Positions 15,575-19,188 of a stretch of DNA of 19,188 nt are shown one piece after another. The position numbers were made by a program, and so were the translations under genes. Within the stretch, counting starts at the first letter, position 1. Every line of letters starts with the position of its first letter. This DNA comes from JAKORR01 sp964608495. Lineage in GTDB: Bacteria > Armatimonadota > Zipacnadia > Zipacnadales > FEN-943. The notes beneath the pieces were generated by a model, which saw only the letters and a program-made list of their open reading frames with translations, had not been told where the DNA came from and searched no databases. Location of the stretch: positions 1 through 19,188 of the forward strand of contig CAZSOQ010000095.1 of assembly GCA_964608495.1 (NCBI GenBank), written 5' to 3'.

Positions 15575-16906
15575 CTAGGCCGCGCGGCGCCTGAGGACCT
15601 GCGGCAAGTCCACGCCCACGGCCTCTAGTCGGTCTGCGAAGAGGGGCCTCAGCCCCGTGTACACGTGCTCGCCAACGGCACGGCCCTGGTCGTCCACCCC
15701 GTGCTGCTCGAAGCGAAAGAGCTCCTGCGTGACAATGACGTCGCCTTCCAGTCTCTGGACCTCGGTTACCGAGACGATGCGCCGAGTGCCGTCGCGGAGG
15801 CGGCTCTGGTGCACCAGCAGGTCCAGGGCCGAGGACAACTGCTCGCGGATCGCGCGCGACGGCAGCTCCATGCCGGCCATCAGCACCATCGTCTCCAACC
15901 GCGACAGAGCGTCGCGGGGCGAGTTGGCATGCAGCGTGGAGAGCGATCCGTCGTGCCCCGTGTTCATGGCCTGAAGCATGTCCAGGGCCTCGGGGCCCCG
16001 GACCTCACCCACCACGATGCGGTCGGGACGCATCCGCAGGGCGTTGCGCACCAACTGGCGTATGCTCACCTCGCCTCGCCCCTCCAGGTTGGGCGGGCGG
16101 GCCTCCAGCGCGACCACGTGTTCCTGCCGGAGCTGCAGCTCGGCGGCATCCTCGATCGTCAGGACACGCTCGTCAGGGGGGATGAAGGAGGAAAGGACGT
16201 TCAGGGTAGTTGTCTTCCCTGAGCCCGTCCCACCTCCCACCAGGATGTTGAGTCTGGCCTGCACGCATGCCCGCAGGAACTCCGCCATCTCCTCGGTGAG
16301 AGAGCCGAAGCTCGCCAGATCGGCCACGGTGTAGGGATCGCGAGCGAACTTGCGTATGGTCAAACAGGGCCCGGCCAGCGAGACGGGCGGGATGATCGCG
16401 TTGACGCGCGACCCGTCGGGCAGCCGCGCGTCCACCATGGGGGCCGCCTCGTCCACCCGGCGGCCCAAGGGCGAGATAATGCGCTGGATGATGCGCATCA
16501 CATGGCCACTGTCGAAGAAGATGACGGGAGCGCGCTCCAGTCTTCCGTGGCGCTCGACATACACGCTATCCGGACCATTGACCATGATCTCGGAGACGCT
16601 GTCGTCGGCGAGGAGAGGGTCAACGGGTCCGTAGCCGCGCAGCTCGGACATGACGGCGTCAGCGATGCGGGCGCGCGCCGGCACCGAGAGGCGCCATCCA
16701 TGGCTCTCCGCCGCAGAGGATAGCGTGCCGTCGATGGCGTTCTCGAGGACAACCACGTCCATTCCCCGCAGGCTCGCAGCGTCGGTGTTCGAGACGAGCT
16801 CCTGATGGACCGCCAGGGCCATCTCGAGGGTCCGGCGCTCCTCCTCGCGTCCGGAGCCGGCCTCGAAGTGCTCATGCCAGCAGTCGGGCATGCGTGCCAT
16901 CTTCAT
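15575..16906 (-). CDS. tadA: Tad/Flp pilus assembly ATPase TadA/CpaF
   Basis: The 443-residue protein is the hexameric secretion ATPase that drives pilus extension. After an N-terminal domain (ELRGYGPVDPLLADDSVSEIMVNG, about 88-111) it shows LPDGSRVNAIIPP (162-174), Walker A GGTGSGKTT (225-233), an Asp box TIEDAAEL (250-257), Walker B RIVVGEVRG (296-304) and a His box GHDGSLSTLHAN (317-328), all intact. These features are diagnostic of the CpaF/TadA branch of the PulE-VirB11 family. The start is ATG 16906, with AAGGAGC placed so that GGAG lies 5 bases ahead. The frame stays open to 17173, but that extension overlaps the end of the TadZ-like gene and looks like a shadow. Confidence 0.95.
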   Translation of the reverse strand: MKMARMPDCWHEHFEAGSGREEERRTLEMALAVHQELVSNTDAASLRGMDVVVLENAIDGTLSSAAESHGWRLSVPARARIADAVMSELRGYGPVDPLLADDSVSEIMVNGPDSVYVERHGRLERAPVIFFDSGHVMRIIQRIISPLGRRVDEAAPMVDARLPDGSRVNAIIPPVSLAGPCLTIRKFARDPYTVADLASFGSLTEEMAEFLRACVQARLNILVGGGTGSGKTTTLNVLSSFIPPDERVLTIEDAAELQLRQEHVVALEARPPNLEGRGEVSIRQLVRNALRMRPDRIVVGEVRGPEALDMLQAMNTGHDGSLSTLHANSPRDALSRLETMVLMAGMELPSRAIREQLSSALDLLVHQSRLRDGTRRIVSVTEVQRLEGDVIVTQELFRFEQHGVDDQGRAVGEHVYTGLRPLFADRLEAVGVDLPQVLRRRAA

Positions 16907-16958
16907 CACTGCTCCTTGGGCCTGTCGCGCGCCTCCGAAGGGGGCCGCCAGCCAAGCA

Positions 16959-18125
16959 TCAGGCCGCCGCCCTGGTGTCCAGAATCTGGGCCAGGTCGCC
17001 CAAGGCCCTGGAAAGGGGACTCGCGGGCGCCTGCTCCACAACGGTAGCCATCGCCCTGGTGGCCTCCGCGACGGCTCGGGCATCCTCGGGTACAGCGAAG
17101 GCCGACGGCAGGCCACACACGTCGGCCAACTCCTCGGGCGCGACTTGGTCTCCCTTACTGACCCGGTTCGCAACGAGCTGCAGACTCCCCGGCGGGACGC
17201 CCAGCTGCCTGACGGACTTGACCAGAGCAGCGGCGTCGCGGGCGTCGGTGACAGTCCTGGCCTCGGTGACGATCAGGACGCGCTCGGACCGCCTCATGGC
17301 GTAGGCGGGGACATCCCAGACCAGACACGGCAGGTCGAGGAGGACAAACCGAAAGCGCCTCCTCAGCACGCCGAGGAGTTGAGCCACGAAGTCCACGGAG
17401 AAGAGCTCGACCCATCGCGGACTGGCCACACTGCCACCCGCCAGGACACGCAGCCCGGAGGAGTGTCTCACCAGGAAGGGACTCAACGTCGCGTCGTCCA
17501 GTCTGTCGCCGATCTCAGCCAGCTCCCACAAGGTGCCCTGGGGTCGCAGACCCAGCATGTCGGCCGCTCGAGCGGCCATCGGTGTGGCGTCCACCAACAC
17601 GACCCTGTCGCGGTGGCGACGAGCCAGCACCAACGCGAGGTTCACGACCACCGTCGTGCACCCACTGCCCCCGCGGGGCCCGGCGACGGCAAGGCCCAGT
17701 GGGGCCTCCGAGGCATCTGTCGCCTGCTTGTACTCCGGGGCCTGGCGTGCGTCTCTGACCTTCGCCAGGTTGGCCAGCAGGTCGTACAGCTCACGGGCCT
17801 TGAGGTCAGGCGTGATCACGGCTCGGGCCCCCGCGAGCATGGCTTCATGTACGGCGTCGGGGTCTGCGGCTTGCAGCAGGAGAGCGCAGGCCACCTCGGG
17901 CGCGGCCTGGCTGACGATCCTGCAGACCTCCGGGCCTGTGAGGCCCGGCAGCTCAGCGTGCAGCAACAGCACGTGGGGATTCAGGCGCACGGCCATCTGG
18001 GCGGCTTCCAGCCCGTCGCAGGCGTAGCCGGAGACGTCCAGTGGCCCGTACTGCGCCAGGGCCCGCAGCATTCCTGCAGCAGCCCCGGGCCTCACTTCAG
18101 AGATCACCACGGAGAAGCCGCTCAT
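16959..18125 (-). CDS. tadZ: TadZ/CpaE-like pilus localisation protein (receiver-like plus MinD/ParA-like domain)
   Basis: The 388-residue protein has the CpaE/TadZ layout. Residues about 1-122 form a receiver-like domain in which the phosphoacceptor position reads LLLHAELPG, with His56 in place of Asp. Residues about 142-388 form a MinD/ParA-type domain. Its deviant Walker A reads GPRGGSGCTTVVVN (149-162): both lysines of the KGGxGKT pattern are lost, to Arg151 and Cys156. Later strands are recognisable (VVLVDA 175-180, FVLLDLPCLVWD 260-271, VLIVTEA 283-289). Such proteins place the Tad machine at a cell pole or site. Loss of both marks suggests a binding rather than an ATP-hydrolysing or phospho-responsive role (inference). 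ATGA overlap with the TadE-like gene; 52 bases before tadA. Confidence 0.88.
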   Translation of the reverse strand: MSGFSVVISEVRPGAAAGMLRALAQYGPLDVSGYACDGLEAAQMAVRLNPHVLLLHAELPGLTGPEVCRIVSQAAPEVACALLLQAADPDAVHEAMLAGARAVITPDLKARELYDLLANLAKVRDARQAPEYKQATDASEAPLGLAVAGPRGGSGCTTVVVNLALVLARRHRDRVVLVDATPMAARAADMLGLRPQGTLWELAEIGDRLDDATLSPFLVRHSSGLRVLAGGSVASPRWVELFSVDFVAQLLGVLRRRFRFVLLDLPCLVWDVPAYAMRRSERVLIVTEARTVTDARDAAALVKSVRQLGVPPGSLQLVANRVSKGDQVAPEELADVCGLPSAFAVPEDARAVAEATRAMATVVEQAPASPLSRALGDLAQILDTRAAA

Positions 18126-18595
18126 TCTCGCCTCATCACGGCCGACACGGCGAGCGTCCGGACCTGCCCCCCTGCTTCATCAGCCAGACACCCGAACAGA
18201 CCTGGTACAACCAGGGGGTGCTCGTAGGAGACACTTACGCGCACCTGGGCGCCGGCCGGTGCAGCGTTGACCGTTCGGGTTCCACACTGAGTGTCGCCCA
18301 GTGGTGTCCAGGCGGACCATTGCCCGCCGGCGTCGCGTGTCCGGTAGTCCTGGGTGATTACCAAAGCCCCTTGGTCGAGGCTAGCCGCCACCGCCAGGGC
18401 CCTGTCGCTGATCTCGGTCGTGGAGCAGCCGACGGCGGCATCCCGTGTCGCCGCGCGGGCTGCAGCGCCGACCACCACGCCGTCGGTGACCAGCCAGCCA
18501 AGCTCGACGGTGCCTAGTAGCAGCACCATCGCCAGAGGCGCCAGAAGCGCCAGTTCGACAGCTACGACTCCCCGGTTCGGTGACTGGTAGCTCAT
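18122..18595 (-). CDS. TadE-like pseudopilin
   Basis: The 157-residue protein is a minor pilin-like component of the Tad system. After a 9-residue leader ending in Arg-Gly comes VVAVELALLAPLAMVLLLG, a single hydrophobic helix. Gly9 at the cleavage site and Glu14 (position +5 of the mature protein) match the type IV prepilin rule, so the prepilin peptidase encoded just upstream is the likely processor. The remainder is extracytoplasmic and contains three Cys (57, 104, 136) that might form a disulfide. ATG 18595 is chosen because it sits right before the prepilin leader, with GGGAGG 10 bases upstream; the frame stays open to 18700. The stop overlaps the TadZ-like start by 4 bases. Confidence 0.85.
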   Translation of the reverse strand: MSYQSPNRGVVAVELALLAPLAMVLLLGTVELGWLVTDGVVVGAAARAATRDAAVGCSTTEISDRALAVAASLDQGALVITQDYRTRDAGGQWSAWTPLGDTQCGTRTVNAAPAGAQVRVSVSYEHPLVVPGLFGCLADEAGGQVRTLAVSAVMRRE

Positions 18596-18620
18596 ATCTC
18601 GGCGGCCTCCCATCCGGGCC

Positions 18621-19154
18621 TCAGACGGGCCAGTGGACCGGCAGAGATCCTGCCAGCCAGCAGCCCACTCCCAGACCCACTGCGAAGGGAATGCGCCCAC
18701 CAGTGCTCAGGGTTGATAGGTGTATCGGCCGGGCGGCCACGAACTTGGCAACCAGGTAGGCAAGGAGCCCCTTGACAGCCGCGAGCAGGGAACCGTTGCG
18801 GAGCGCGACGCCCAGGGCGAGTACGCCTGCCGCCAGGATGCCATAGACGGAGGTGCGGAGCAGGAACGCGGGGCCGCCGAGGGCGCCAAGGGCCGCCAGG
18901 AGTTTGGTGTCCCCCCCGCCGAAGGGGGCCCCCAGCGCTGCGGCCAAGACTCCGAAGGCCAGGCCCGCGAGAAGGCCAAGCAGCGAGCTGCCGAGTCCCT
19001 CGGCTCCACCGCCCAGGCCGCCCATCACCAGGCCCAGCGCCGCCGCCGGGACCGTCAACCAGTTGCAGACCTTGCCCCGGCGCCAGTCGGTGTAGGCCGC
19101 CACCGCCGCCACGACCAGGGCCACGGGGACACCGTACGAGCCGGCATCCTGCAT
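18621..19154 (-). CDS. cpaA: type IV prepilin peptidase, CpaA/TadV type (A24 family)
   Basis: The 177-residue membrane protein is the aspartic peptidase that trims Flp/TadE prepilins at the inner membrane. The two catalytic aspartates are visible: Asp23 in AYTDWRRGKVCNW (20-32) and Asp82 in FGGGDTKLLAALGAL (78-92), the GxGD motif. Five or six hydrophobic segments and the absence of the N-terminal methyltransferase domain of longer PilD enzymes are normal for the CpaA group. It ends with RIPFAVGLGVG (154-164), as in relatives. ATG 19154 is chosen because GGGAGG lies 8 bases ahead; an in-frame TTG at 19172 is poorer. It is the first gene of the Tad cluster in view and ends 25 bases before the TadE-like gene. 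Confidence 0.93.
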   Translation of the reverse strand: MQDAGSYGVPVALVVAAVAAYTDWRRGKVCNWLTVPAAALGLVMGGLGGGAEGLGSSLLGLLAGLAFGVLAAALGAPFGGGDTKLLAALGALGGPAFLLRTSVYGILAAGVLALGVALRNGSLLAAVKGLLAYLVAKFVAARPIHLSTLSTGGRIPFAVGLGVGCWLAGSLPVHWPV

Positions 19155-19188
19155 CTTGCCAACCTCCCGCAAGGACTGCGGGCCGGAG

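Noticed and set aside
16890..18227. A 445-codon + strand frame opposite the TadZ-like gene
   Set aside because: It spans the ends of three - strand Tad genes and has antisense-like composition.

Overview
The window is high-GC bacterial DNA, densely coding, with one strand switch. Genes on the + strand run from the left edge to about 6.8 kb. Genes on the - strand run from the right edge down to 7146. The two groups converge on a gap of about 350 bases. An H-X9-DG (DUF1559) pilin-like remnant, lipoprotein-type solute binding, large glycoside hydrolases and a Tad pilus cluster together suggest an environmental polysaccharide degrader. Armatimonadota or the Planctomycetota/Verrucomicrobiota sphere fit best, but the phylum cannot be fixed from sequence reading alone.

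Left part (2-6799, + strand) is a sugar-uptake operon. It holds the tail of a medium-chain dehydrogenase, a GH36 alpha-galactosidase-like lipoprotein with Fn3-like and NPCBM domains, and then a ribose-type ABC importer in the order permease, lipoprotein binding protein, double ATPase. Gene overlaps at 3127-3139 and 5210-5213 point to translational coupling. The likely logic is release of a sugar outside the cell, capture and import, then oxidation.

Junction (6800-7145) holds a strong 11-bp hairpin terminator and the frameshifted C-terminal stub of an H-X9-DG protein on the - strand.

Middle part (7146-12240, - strand) holds a Gfo/Idh/MocA oxidoreductase, an unusual aspartokinase-like protein without ACT domains, and a large GH106-like glycoside hydrolase with no signal peptide. 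The oxidoreductase and hydrolase suggest intracellular processing of sugars. The role of the kinase is unknown.

Right part (12293-19154, - strand) is a Tad/Flp-type secretion-pilus cluster in the order cpaA (prepilin peptidase), TadE-like pseudopilin, TadZ/CpaE-like ATPase, tadA/cpaF, tadB, tadC. It is followed by a methyltransferase with a helical N-terminus and a DUF2752 membrane protein, whose reading frames overlap. Secretin (cpaC), cpaB and the major Flp pilin are not in view and may lie beyond the right edge.

No tRNA, rRNA, CRISPR, insertion sequence or phage gene was seen. The least ordinary points are the TadZ-like protein lacking both its Walker lysine and its receiver aspartate, the orphan aspartokinase-like gene, the methyltransferase/DUF2752 pair, and the broken H-X9-DG remnant.
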